Below are positions 34,613 through 46,114 of a DNA stretch of 64,000 nt, one piece after another (within the stretch, counting starts at the first letter, position 1; every line of letters begins with the position of its first letter). Source of the DNA: Lactarius indigo (lineage: Eukaryota > Basidiomycota > Agaricomycetes > Russulales > Russulaceae). The notes beneath the pieces were generated by a model. That model worked only from the letters and a program-made list of their open reading frames with translations. It did no database searches and had not been told where the DNA came from. The translations under genes and the position numbers were made by a program. The stretch is taken from positions 930,001 to 994,000 of the forward strand of contig JAFKAC010000007.1 of NCBI GenBank assembly GCA_025766275.1, in the 5' to 3' direction.

Positions 34613-36483
34613 ATGGGGTCTCAGCACACCGTCTGGGTGCCACCCGTCTTCCGCATTTCCAAGCAGCCGACGCTTGTCCACAAAGCTTGTTTACTCCCTG
34701 ACACACATTTTACGGAGAACTTTGCGCGTTCCGCTAAATGGTGCGTGGGTGCACCCTTTTCAGGGATTATTGGCACCCGGCTTCACGGCTCGCCTGTCAA
34801 AAAGGTGTCCAGATGGATCCCTCGCTCTCGCACACTGTGAGAATCGTACGCTACAGTACCTCGACATGTAGGCTATGCTCCAGGTTCATAGTTCTTGGTT
34901 CCGAGCTGATCTTACGAAAAAGTAGGCAAGAACTATTTGATTCGACTTTACCCCAGCCAGGCAAGCACGCATCCGAGCCTGCTCTCGGAAGCGATTTTTA
35001 CCCTTGACTCTGTGTGTTTACGTAGGCCTTATTTCTCCCTTTGACCCCCCCAAGATACGAGTCTTCCCCCAAGCCGCGCCTATCCTCGATTTTATCTGGT
35101 ATCCGCGCGCTACACCCCGCGATGCCTCGTCCTTCTGCTTTGTCGCATCCGTCCGGGAGTCACCTGTGCGATTGCTCGACGCATCTGATGGGCGGGTAAG
35201 CTACTTTCCAGAATTTTTATCCGGCTGCTCCATCGCCTCAACGGCAATGTCTCTTAGTTAAGAGCATCCTATAAGATCGTCGACCACCGTGAACGGCAAA
35301 TTGCCCCTAGCAGTTTAGCGTTCAATCTCCCTGCAGACAAGTATGGTTCATCGACTTCGGTGTGTGCTATTGTTTACTAAGGCATGGCACTCGTGGCCGT
35401 GTTATAAAGACTATATTGCGGATTTGAGGACGCCATCGAGGTGTTTGATCTCAATTGTCCGGGCTCTGGTACACGGCTCGCAACGACGCCATCTAAGAAA
35501 AGTAGGGATGGACTTAAAGGTGCGCAATGTGCCCCCATCGACCTATGAAAAAAATCCCACAGAGAGCTGAGCGCTAACCTTGAATGTTGTAGGAATTGTT
35601 TCGGCCCTCGCATTTTGTCCTGTGGACGACCCATCATACCGACTATTTGCGGCCGGGTCCCTCTCTCCGTCTTCTAGCAATTCCTCAAACATCGCGCTGT
35701 TTGACGAGGATACTGGTGGGAGACCCATCGGATGGGTCGGCAACATCAAAGCCAGCGTCACGCAGGTCTGATTTCCCTGCAGAGGAGAAGTACCTACTGA
35801 CATTTTTCTTTCATGTAGCTCGCATTCAATCCGATGAAGCCACACATTTTGTATGCTTCTTTTCGGAGACGCGATGAGATATGCGCCTGGGACCTCCGTG
35901 GGGATACGGTAACTCCATTGCAGACATTACGCCAAGGCGACGGTCAGGGTCAGACTAACCAGAAGATGAAATTTGATATCGATCTTGGCGGGAATTTGTT
36001 AGGCGTTGGTGGCCAAGTGAGTGGATAAGAACACCCAAGGACACCCTGAGCTGAGAATTTTTGAACCACAGAATGGTAAAATTAACGTGTTCGAACTCGT
36101 CGGCGATCCCACCGAGTCAGCTAAGGAGGCGGGCGCTGACATAGCCCTTCCCAGCATGAGTGTTGAGCCGGCCTTGCAGTATCACGCGCACGATGGTATG
36201 TGATTATCCTTTTTGACGTTTGCCATAAACGGAGCCCTTGGCAGATGCTGTTGGTTCCGTTGCTTTCCATCCCCTTCATCCCCTTCTTCTTGCTGTATCT
36301 GGATCACGGCATTTTGACCCAATTGGTGTGGAAGAAGAGAGATCCGGTTCGGATTCGTCTACTACCGATGAAGAAGTGCCACGAGGCGACGGGCAGGTGT
36401 CCATCCGAAGACACCGCTATCGACCGCAACCCTCCTTCCGAGATAACTCATTTAGTCTGTGGCTTGGGGAATCTATGTCTTAG
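34613..36483 (+). CDS. WRAP53/TCAB1-like WD40 protein
   Basis: Ten exons: 34613-34740, 34805-34867, 34926-34960, 35026-35195, 35258-35340, 35410-35519, 35593-35765, 35819-36016, 36072-36195, 36245-36483, giving 440 residues. WD40 blades read SAKWCPDGSLALAHCENRTL, ILDFIWYPRATPRD, FVASVRESPVRLLDASDG, LRASYKIVDHRE, LYCGFEDAIEVFDL, GIVSALAFCP, LAFNPMKPHILYASFRRRDE, ICAWDLRGD, TNQKMKFDIDLGGNLLGVGG and GKINVFEL. The order and spacing match TCAB1/WRAP53 and yeast Swt21. Human WRAP53 binds CAB-box RNAs and telomerase RNA in Cajal bodies; Swt21 is linked to splicing. Intron 3 appears to be GC-AG (AG|GCAAGC at 34,959-34,964). Confidence 0.82.
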
Positions 36484-36738
36484 CCGTGGTGGCAGTGCAA
36501 AGTTAGGCACTATACAAACATTGGCGTGTACATGGCTTTGCACTCGCACTTTCCCCCAATATACAAAGAATATTGTACAGATGTTTTAGAAATACAGTAC
36601 AGTACTGCATCCTACGTGGCGGCTGTCCCCTCGAATGCCGCAGCGCGCTTCTGGAACAAACAAAGCCACACTGGGGTTGCCATTATCTAAGGCGGGGGGG
36701 TTGCAGCGCCTAAACTGGGCTTGTTTTGAACCACAACC
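36484..36738. other. Intergenic, subtilase promoter
   Basis: 255 bp between the WD40 stop and the subtilase start, same strand. No TATA box that I would defend; a GC-rich stretch (GCGGGGGGG) lies near 36,692. Confidence 0.4.
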
Positions 36739-38293
36739 ATGTCACTCATACTCTCTGTTTCTCTTCTCTCCTTAGTCGCCTCGACCTTAGCCACTCCACT
36801 CTCTACCAACCATCAATATGATGGCCGCCAAGGTTTTCCTTTCGTTCTTGCTCCTGTCCTCACGGAAGCACACCAAGCTCCTCACGGACTTATCAACAAT
36901 TCATATATTGTCGTATTGAAGAAGGACACGCCGCAGGCGGTCGTGGGCAATCACTATAACTTCCTCCAGGCAGCACACGCCGAAGACCCTCTTTTGGGTG
37001 ATGGGAGCGGGATTCGTCACGTATACGATAGTCATATCAAGGGCTATGCTGGACAGTTCACAGACGCAGTCCTCCAGAAGATCCGAGAACAGCCAGAAGT
37101 CGACTATGTTGAACGCGACCAAATTGTCAGGACACAAGATGTCCAGAGAATGGCTCCGTGGGTACGTTGACGACAAGCCCATTTTACCATGCATGTGACT
37201 CACTCCGGAACTTTATTTATAGGGCCTTGCTCGCATCAGCCACCGTCCCAAGCTCACATTCGGCACCTTTAGCAAGTACGAATTTGATACCCATGGTGGC
37301 GAGGGTGTGAATGTCTACGTCATTGACACCGGTATCAACATCAAGCACGAAGAGTTCCAAGGTCGTGCGTCCTGGGGAAAGACTATCCCCGCGAATGACG
37401 TGGATGAAGATAACAATGGCCATGGTACCCACTGCGCGGGTACGATCGCATCCCGCAAATACGGTGTTGCCAAGTCTGCAAATGTCACCGCGGTCAAGGT
37501 CCTTGGATCCAACGGCAGCGGCTCAATGTCCGACGTCATCGCTGGTGTCATCTTCGCTGCAGAAGATGCAGCTGCCAAGGACAAGCTCGCTGCCGCCGAG
37601 CTCAAGGCTACTGGGAAGACGAAGCACAAGGGTTCGGTCGCTAACATGTCTTTGGGCGGTGGAAAATCCACCACTCTTGATAATGCCGTCAATGGTGCCG
37701 TCGACATGGGTCTTCACTTCGCTGTTGCCGCTGGCAACGACAATCGTGATGCCTGCACATTCTCCCCAGCTGCCGCTGAGAAGGCCGTTACTGTCGGTGC
37801 GTCTACGCTTGGCGACGAGCGCGCGTACTTCTCCAATTACGGGCCTTGCGTCGATGTCTTTGCCCCTGGCCTGAACATCTTGTCCACTTGGATTGGCTCC
37901 GAATCAGCCGTTAACACCATCTCCGGCACTTCCATGGCTTCGCCCCACACGGCCGGTGTTTTGGCCTACCTTCTTTCCATTTACCCATCAGTCACGTTCA
38001 ACCCCTCTACCTCGTCGCTTGTTCCTCAGGAACTCAATGCGCAACGCCCCTTCACCGGCTCTTTCACCCGCCTCTATCAGTCCGTTTATAACATAATGCC
38101 CCGCTGGGCTGGCGGCTTCCTTCCTTCGCCACGTCTCCTTGACGCTATCACTGCGCCAGAGTTCAAGCCACTCAGCCCTGCGGATCTCAAGGATGCGTTG
38201 ATCAAATTGTCGAGCAAGGGCTTGCTCTCGGAGATTCCCAGCGATACTGTTAACTTGTTGATTTTCAACAACTATACTCGTAACCATTATTGA
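36739..38293 (+). CDS. Cerevisin-like subtilisin protease (S8A)
   Basis: Two exons (36739-37161, 37223-38293) encode 497 residues. A signal peptide (LILSVSLLSLVASTLA) is followed by an I9 propeptide (NSYIVVLKKDTPQ, HVYDSHIKGYAGQF, PEVDYVERDQ) and a catalytic domain starting near GLARISHR. The triad is visible: Asp176 in YVIDTGINI, His208 in NGHGTHCAGT, Ser378 in ISGTSMASPH, with oxyanion Asn313 in VAAGNDN. This is the proteinase K/cerevisin type, secreted or vacuolar after propeptide removal. Between the last catalytic helix (AYLLSIYPS) and the C-terminal SPADLKDALIKL block lies an insertion of about 60 residues (38,000-38,160) that I do not expect in this family. It may be an unrecognised intron or a real extension. 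Confidence 0.9.
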
Positions 38294-39274
38294 GGGGTTC
38301 GGATAAATTCTGGTTTTTGCAACTCGTCGTTCTGTGACGTCTTTCGCATGTACTATGTCTAGTTTATGTTATTCTTTGCATAGTCTGTCATTCCGGCTTA
38401 TAGGTCGGCGCGACGTGTGACCACTAAGAGCCCGTCCGGAGGCGCCGTTTTTCCACAGAATTGCTTCCTCAAAAAGGAAGGTGCCAAGAAGTCATGTCTT
38501 CACAAAATGGACATCCCCGAACAAAGTTCAAGCTCAGTTAAAAAACCAACTTCCTTATTTGTACACATAGACCTCATGTTTTTTTGAGAAAGTCCCACAG
38601 CTTAACAAAAAGATAAAATATATTTTTATTATCTAATTACAGCTGTTTTCATATTGATAGTCCAATTTTCAGAAAAGCTACTACACTGCCAAACATGTCT
38701 GACCCTGTTTGAGGGTTCAGTAATTTAAGGTCCATGTGACCCCAATTTAGACCCATTTGCATGCTGGTCGAGAGAGGGTTATATGGAGGTGGGAAGCCAC
38801 GGCACCAGATCAATCTCCCATTGGGCTCTGCTGTGCACCCATCTGGAGGTTGGACCAGGGTCCAGTCAGCAATGGGTCAACAATATGATTTGTGGGGCTG
38901 GGTCAGTGATAACTCTGAACCCTCCATCAGCCTCTGAGGGTGCTTACATCAGCATTCAGTGGTGGTCATATGGCAGTGGTTTGCAGCAGACCATGCCACC
39001 ATTGTGCACTGCATTGGGCTCATACAATTGGTTGTTCATTATAAAACTATTTTGAATGTGGTTCATGATATGATGAAATTAACGTTCTGGACTATAAGCA
39101 TTTAAATACTAAACAACGATGGTATGTAGATGGTATTGGCAAGTGAGAATTCAGTGAGGTCCTTGGTAACATCATCCTCCATCTCATATGCCTTGAAACT
39201 GGCTGCCTCCTTTGTTCCCTTGTTTGAGACCTCCATGATGGTAGGCTATACAATAAGATGGGCTACTGCCTGCC
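38294..39274. other. Transition from gene space to CpG-poor mobile DNA
   Basis: The subtilase 3' untranslated region is followed at about 38,430 by AAGAGCCCGTCCGGAGGCGCC, the kind of GC-rich edge often seen at DNA transposon ends. I could not find its inverted partner on the right. After about 38,500 the sequence becomes AT-rich and CpG-poor. No gene is supported here. Confidence 0.35.
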
Positions 39275-41889
39275 TCATAAACATACTGGCACAACAAAAA
39301 AAACTGAGAAACTTAATGTGTCAATCCCAGTGAGCACTGTTGTGCAGGGTCTCCTGCCACACTGGAAGTTGATTGCCTGATGGATGAAGGGGTATCTTGG
39401 AACCACTCTGATAATTGAACAAGTTGACTTGCAACGCCTCATTGAAGAACCTGACAATAGGATTACCAAATTAACAGAGGTTAAAAAGGTGGAAACATAC
39501 CAGGTGATCTTGCGGTTCCATGTGGCAGGATCTGGAAGTCCTGCAAAGAGTTCTGTGCGAATATACTCAAGGTAATCGTCAACATAGTTCCAAAACTGCT
39601 GAGGTGTGTACTCCTTCCCAGTGATTGTGACAGCCCTGTTGTCATTGTTGATGTTGTATTCATCATTGTTGTCACCATTGTCAGCAGATTGGCCCTCACC
39701 CGCCCTAGTGCCCAGTGCTTCCAGTTCGCTACATTTGAGCCCCACAAGATTGGGACTCTGTTTGGGGTGCATTCTCAATGAACAATGTGCTGCAGTGGGC
39801 TTCTTCTGCTGGGTGATCTTGACAAAGTCCTGAAATGCAGACTGCTGATACTCATGTTCTGTCAGAACATAGTCATTGGAAATAGACTTTACATACCAGG
39901 AAAGCAAACTGCGCCCAGTGTTCCAGACTGATTAGAACACCCTTTGGTGACAACAGCCTCTGGGCAAGCAGGCCAATATGAAGAGTTTTGCCATTGTCCC
40001 GAAATGACCCCTTGATCTGCCCGATGTCAGCTCTCAGCCATGCACATAGCTAAAAAAAAAAAAAAAAAACACAGCTGACCTTTTGCTTGATGCTACTCCG
40101 ACATGAAGTAAGGGACATGCTAACCAGAGTCTCCAGTTGTGAATAATAGTCCAGGTCTTCCAGTACTGTCAATGGAACCTTGAAGAGCTTTCACTGTTCC
40201 CTGATGACGACCTAGACAACAATCAACCCATAATATTTCCAGTTGCAGGGGACTTACCATCATCCACACTGTGACATCAGTAATGTATGTGGGTATGCCA
40301 GGGGACAGCAAAGCTATTAGGAGTTGATCTTGTAAAATGGCCTAGAACGTGTGGGTTAGAAATTGTTGTGTAGACAGTAATGACAATACATACCTTGAAC
40401 TCGTCCGACTCAAGATAAGTATCACGCTGTACCTTGTTGAGCATTTTTTCCACCTTGAGAAGGCACACCTGCAAGAGAAGGAGCATGTCCAACATAGTTG
40501 GAGCCTGCTCATTAAAAGGTGCTGGATGGGTTTTAAAAAAAGTATTGGCATACCTCCGCAAATGATATGAGTTGATTGGGATCAATGTTGTAGAGGTGTG
40601 CAACATCCTCAGATGACAATTTCAGACACTTTGTCATTCTAGGAGTAATTGGAGCTGTCCTAGCTGGCCTGGCAATGACTATATCTTCCCTGAGACTGAA
40701 ATCATAGTCGTCACTGTCCTGGCGGCAGTGAGTACCATGAGCAGGTGTGGGTGTTGAGGAACCAGCACCAAACGAGCGTCGGTCGAAAACTGAGGGTGTG
40801 GGTTCACCATTGCCATTTGCACCACTGGGTGTTCTGGTACTGCAGAGTTCATGGCACAAGCTCATCTCATTGAAATGAGCTTGTGTGATAACAGTGAGTG
40901 AGTGATGGACATTGCAACAGAGACATGACAGACATGGCCAAATGCAAGACACGACATGGACAAATGTCACTGCAACAATTCACAATGACAAACATGACCA
41001 AACACAATTGCATCGTGAAAAAAAGCCAAAGCAATGGACAGTATGAGAGAATGGCAGCAAAAAATATATTGTATACTATATGAATAATTCAATTAGTATA
41101 TCTATGTGAATTATTTGGTTCTCTAGCTCCAGAGTGATATACTTGATGTGTGATGGGCACCGGTGCCAGATGATAAGAGTGCATGTAAGGAGGAGGTATA
41201 AGTGGTGGCACATATCCCTGCAGATCGTGCTGCAGTCCATTTGTTGGGGGCATCTGTGGAAGGAGGTATGGTACTGATGTCATAGGTGGAGGGTAAAACA
41301 ACAGAGGTTCCTGGAGTGTGCACAGTGGAGGTGCTGATGATGCAGGGTGACTGCCAATTACAGGCGGGCCAGCTGCAGGGTTATACACCTGCAGGAATTG
41401 GAAAGGAGGGTATGGGGTGTGGGGGGGAATGTGTGGGGGTGCCTCCTGGTGGGGAGGTATCACTATGCCATGTGATGTTCTGGAAGGGGGTGTTGGAGCA
41501 GCAGAGATCATCTTATTTCGATTTGCTGATCGCCAGGTTACCTGTGCAAATTGTGCACTGTTCCTAACACCGGGATTAGCATCTAGATAGTCTCAAATTT
41601 TCAGTATGAGTTCTTGCTTGCGAGCTTTCTCTGTGACTGGAATACTCAGTGCGGTTGCTATTGCCACAAGCTCCAACTTGCTTTGTGAGCTAAGAGTGCC
41701 TGCAAAAGTCGTGCTTGCATCTGACTGAGATGCTCCCTGACCCCTTGCATGTGTTCAGTCAAATGGAAGTGAAATTGCTATGTCACTGTCAGTGCCGGTG
41801 GGATGTGGGGCGGCATTGTCTCCTCAAAGGACCTGTGCTGCCCTCTTTCTGAGTTCAACAGTACTTGAGTTGACACCTATTGATGGCAT
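39275..41889 (-). pseudogene. SAP-like, proline-rich gene beside the transposase, broken by TGA codons
   Basis: On the minus strand a frame starting at ATG 41889 (MPSIGVNSSTVELRKRAAQVL) is cut by TGA at 41824-41826, 41755-41757 and 41593-41595, with no other stop between. It includes a SAP-like helix pair (SKLELVAIATALSIPVTEKA, RKQELILKI), which in this family usually binds DNA. A proline-rich stretch follows (PPHQEAPPHIPPHTPYPP), then exons at about 40,970-40,280 (LRMTKCLKL-type charged helices) and 39,907-39,275 (YTPQQFWNYVDDYLEYIR). I recognise the layout from Agaricomycete repeat families next to transposase-like genes but cannot name it. Exons downstream of 41,500 seem open. Confidence 0.5.
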
Positions 41890-44800
41890 TAAGAGACCTG
41901 GTGGTGTGACAGCCAAAATCAGCTTGTAATTGTGAATTGAATGGACATTGACAACAAATCAGGCATCAGGTTTGTGTTTGACCACAGCATGTGTCCTACT
42001 GGTCATCTTGTGCTCTTGCTGCACAGCACTGTGCTCAACGCTGGAGCATTCACATGAGTGACAATTGTGCTGGACATTTGCAATGCAAAGGATTCCCTGG
42101 AATGTTACGCTGGTGTCAACTCTGTTTTGGAAACAATAGTTAAGACTCACGCTGGCAGCAACAACCACAAAACGCTCAGATTCTGAAGGCTGGATGCACA
42201 GAACCTCCCACACTTTGTGCCATTCCTCATCAAAGCTGTAAACCTCAAGAGTGATGTGCACTTTTGGTTTGTGAGGCGTGCAATGAGTTCTCTGGTTTGG
42301 GTCCTCTGCGATCACAAGAATATCCATCACTTGGCCAATTCCCAGCTGATTAAAAAGAATATTAATATGCTGTCTATCTGCAAAGACATATTACTTACTG
42401 ATGGCTCCAATTCTGAATCTGAATGTGTGGGATCACAAAAGATCACAAAATCTTGGAAGTGTATTCTGTTGTTACTGTTCTGGGCAACAAATGACTCCAC
42501 TTGATAAAACTTGAAGGAGTGATTTGACTTTGCTGTTGGGGCGCCAAAGTTGGGACACAGTACTTCAAGCTGAGACATCTTTGTGTCCTCCCACTGAACT
42601 GGTGGGAGTGGTTTATAGCATACACATCGTCCCTACTCCTCTTTCTTGTGAGAGCATTTTATATCGCCTCTGGGGAAGATGAGCAAATGAATAAATGAGA
42701 GGAAACTGGAACGCACCTGGAATTTGTGCGCTTTCCTTGGGAAGTCCAAGCCAGCCCAAGTATTCATTGTGTGTTGATATAAAGTCGAGGATCCACTGTC
42801 CTGCATGGGCCCACATTCTGGTATGAGGGTCATACCAATAGCCTCCAGTAGCGACGTGCTTTATGCAATCCAATGCTGCAAATGCATTGCAACTGTCACG
42901 ACTTGGTGCCTGCTGATTGCTATAGATGCACAAGAGGTGAAACACATGGTTAAATGACTCATAATGCTCCGTTGAGAACAAGACCACAGGACCAAAATGA
43001 CAGATAAACATGGGAAGATGGACAAGGAAATGGAACTTTGGCTTTGATATCAGGATGCCTGGTGAGCACTTTGCCGTGATGTTGAGAAAATCCTGGATGG
43101 TTCGGGATAGCATTATCTACAGTGCATTAGGGTACTATTGACTGAACAAAGTGGCCTCATAACTCACCATGTAGTCTTCTACATCCTCAATCTCAGTGTG
43201 CCAAAGGAGGACAACAAGCACACCAATAATATTCCAAGCACACAAGATGTCCTGGGCTACAAGGTCATAAATGAGGAATGGCATGACTTGCATCAGGCTC
43301 TTGAAGTGCTTTCCAATCAAGCTCCCGTGATACTGGCAAATATACCCAGCATCAGTACTTGGCGTGTTTAACCCCCTCCAGTTGGTGGAAGCGAGTTGAG
43401 TCTGGAATAGAGCCATGGACTTGCAATTCTTGAGACACCAAATGGTCTGAGCCCAGTAGTATTTTACGATGCCAAGGAGGACGGTGTGAAGAATTTCAGT
43501 TGGGGTATTGAGATGCATGTTGGCTAGATACATACCTGGCATTCTGATGAGCAGATTTATGCCTTGTTTTTTCAATAAAGCATCCAGCTCTTCACTTAAC
43601 TTAGCTTGTATTTTGCACTCAGACAGTTTCTCGGTGGGGTCTGCATTGGTGTTTGTTGGGTTGGAGGAGTTGTCAGTTGTTGGGTCAGAGACATTGTCAA
43701 TTGTCAGGCTAGGAACATTGTCAGTTGTCTGGCCAGGAACATCATCAGTTGTCAGGCTGGGGAGATCATCAGTTGTCGGGTCGGGGAGATCATCAGTTGT
43801 CAGGTCAGGGAGATCATCAGTTGTTGAATTGGCACCATTCCAAGAGACTGCTAGTGACTTTCTGCTGTGCAGTGCCTTCCCCTTAGTGATTATGTAGTGT
43901 ATGATGGGTGCAATTGTTGCGTCTTTGACGCCATTGCTACACACAACTGAATCCACTTTGTTGGAACCTCCAGGAAGCATGCAGAGCTCCAGCTGCTGCT
44001 CAATCACCCCTTTTGTCTGATCTGGGTCACGTATATGCCCAATCTAATGTACATGTACACATCATAAGTATTATAAATGAATAGTGAGAATACTTACCTC
44101 GAATATCTTTGCAAAGCCTTCATTTGATTTTTTTTGTGCTCTGGTGCCACCAACGTCACATGTATGACAGAAATAGTTCAAATTAAGTCCAGCATGGTTC
44201 ATCTGCTTGGTGTGCATTGGGTTGTCACTTGTAGTGAAAATCAGATAGGGGATCATCAAAATCTCCTTGCCTGTCTTACAATTGAATGCAACTGCAGGGG
44301 CATCCAATGCATTGCTAATGAATGGTAAGATATGGTGAATAGATGGAATAAGGCCTTGTACATACTCCATTGAGTCCTGCACAGCACGCATGAGCTCCAT
44401 TGGAGAAGTGTTTGGGGATGACGTGACAAATTTTGTGCAAAACTCCTTGTCCAACATCTCGTAAGGAAGCCCAGCATTGGATAAGTAAACAACTATGTGC
44501 TTGTTCCACTGCTTTAAGATGTTTGCCAAGGCATTGTCCATGAAGATAATAACAGGCACCATGTAAACCATCCGACCATTTGCCTTCACACACAGAGGAT
44601 GTGGCATATGGGACACATATTCTCTTGAAGTATCTGAGTAGACAATCATTAGCATAAACAGGTCGCCACTCAACATATGGTAACGCACCTGTAAACCCAC
44701 ACTTGAATTCTTCCTTGTTGGATTGAATTTCCAGAAAGGTGCACCAGAACATGTTAATGTGCATAGTCGACTCCTCATCTGAAGCAACAAAGCCCAGCTA

Positions 44801-46114
44801 CAAAAAAATGTCAGAATACCATCAGCATCAGGAATTAGTAAGGGGCAAACATTGGTCTGCATGACTTTATGGCCAAGCAACAATAAGTCACACACAGATG
44901 GCTCATACACATGAGAGCCGCTATTTCTGGCCAATCCCATAGCAGTGGTGGTGCCTGACTGCTTTGCATGCTTTGGGAGTCAATAGAAAAAGTGATGTGG
45001 GATAAAATAAGTGCCTTTGGAGGTTTGAAGGAGCTTGTCCACAAAAAATATGCAATCATTGATGCATACAGTGGGTACAACAAGGTTGGACGGCAAATCC
45101 TTGAGCATCTTTGACCCATGGAATAACTGCAAAGCACCCCCTTCACTGTCAATAGGATAATCCCAGATCACAAACCAGGTAATAGGATTTGCATAGTCCT
45201 GTAAGTGCCAGCTGGGTCAGGGTTCATGGGCTATAACAGGACAAGACGCACCTTTGCTATTATATGGGGGATATCCTGCATGTATACTTTGTGACCTGTG
45301 CCAGTTGTGAGAGCTGTGACCGAGTTCCCAATGGTGTTCTTGAGGTTTTCCTGGAACCAGGATAATGTGTAATAGGTGGGGACATTGCGTGCACCAAGTT
45401 GTGATGCCCAACTGAGCACGGCCTTCTTCTGTTGTTCTGAAAACTGAAGTTGGGGGGAGCTGAATAGAAGGTCTGTTAGGAATAACTTAAGGGTGTGAGC
45501 AGGTGCGGATGAAGCAAGAGTTGTAAGACTTACTGCAGAGGACAGCCATGGGTATGTTAGACATGTTGGGCTGACCAAATCACAGGGCACATCTTTGAGA
45601 GATGCAATGGCTAATCATGTTCAGCAGGGAGAAGAGGTAGTGAAGAAGGAACTCACCATCAAGGTCAATGTTGAACTTGTCAGCACATGAGTTGCCTCTG
45701 TTGCCTCCACCCACAGTATCCAAAAGGTCATCCAAATAATCCTCAACACTTATTGGGGCACCAATAGATGTATTGTCCATGCCAGGAACAGAAGGAAGGG
45801 AATCTGTGGGTGCAGAGCCAGTGGACATACCACTGTTGACATGACTGCCTTCTGTAGCACCCAAAAGGTTGGAGACTGGAAATGAGTCCTCGGGAATTAT
45901 TGGACTTGGAGGGTCAGCAGACATATGGTTCCCAACAGGGACCAAGGGTGGGGGATCTATGGTATATAGCACAGATGCAATGAACGTGCCGTCCTTGGCT
46001 GCCATCTAATAAAGTTAGACATTGAGAGTGGTAAAAGGGGTCTATCCTCACCGATTCAGCAGACAGAGACTGCCACGTTTCACCCATTACATCAGATGCA
46101 ATGGGCCCAGCCAA
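41890..46114 (-). pseudogene. Large transposase-like gene of an Agaricomycete repeat family
   Basis: A multi-exon minus-strand gene. Successive exons read VVIIFMDNALANILKQWNKH-like, LDKEFCTKFVTSSPNTSPME, PYLIFTTSDNPMHTKQMNHA, LNYFCHTCDVGGTRAQKKSN, then PTEILHTVLLGIVKYYWAQT, YHGSLIGKHFKSLMQVMPF, IGVLVVLLWHTEIEDVEDY, FLNITAKCSPGILISKPKFH, LPMFICHFGPVVLFSTEHYE, YSNQQAPSRDSCNAFAALD and a C-terminal cysteine patch CIANVQHNCHSCECSS. I know this set from very large families in Agaricomycete genomes and take it to be a transposase-derived protein; the catalytic residues are not assigned. A TGA at 41959-41961 is in the same frame as the next reading frame. The 5' start (about 46,005-46,114) is uncertain. 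Confidence 0.55.
43656..43830. repeat. 24 bp minisatellite inside the transposase-like gene
   Basis: About seven units of 24 bp with core GGGGAGATCATCAGTTGTCA. On the minus strand they encode an eight-residue repeat such as TTDDLPDL, TTDDLPDP, TTDDLPSL, TTDDVPGQ and TTDNVPSL. Because 24 is a multiple of three, copy number can change without breaking the frame. Confidence 0.85.
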
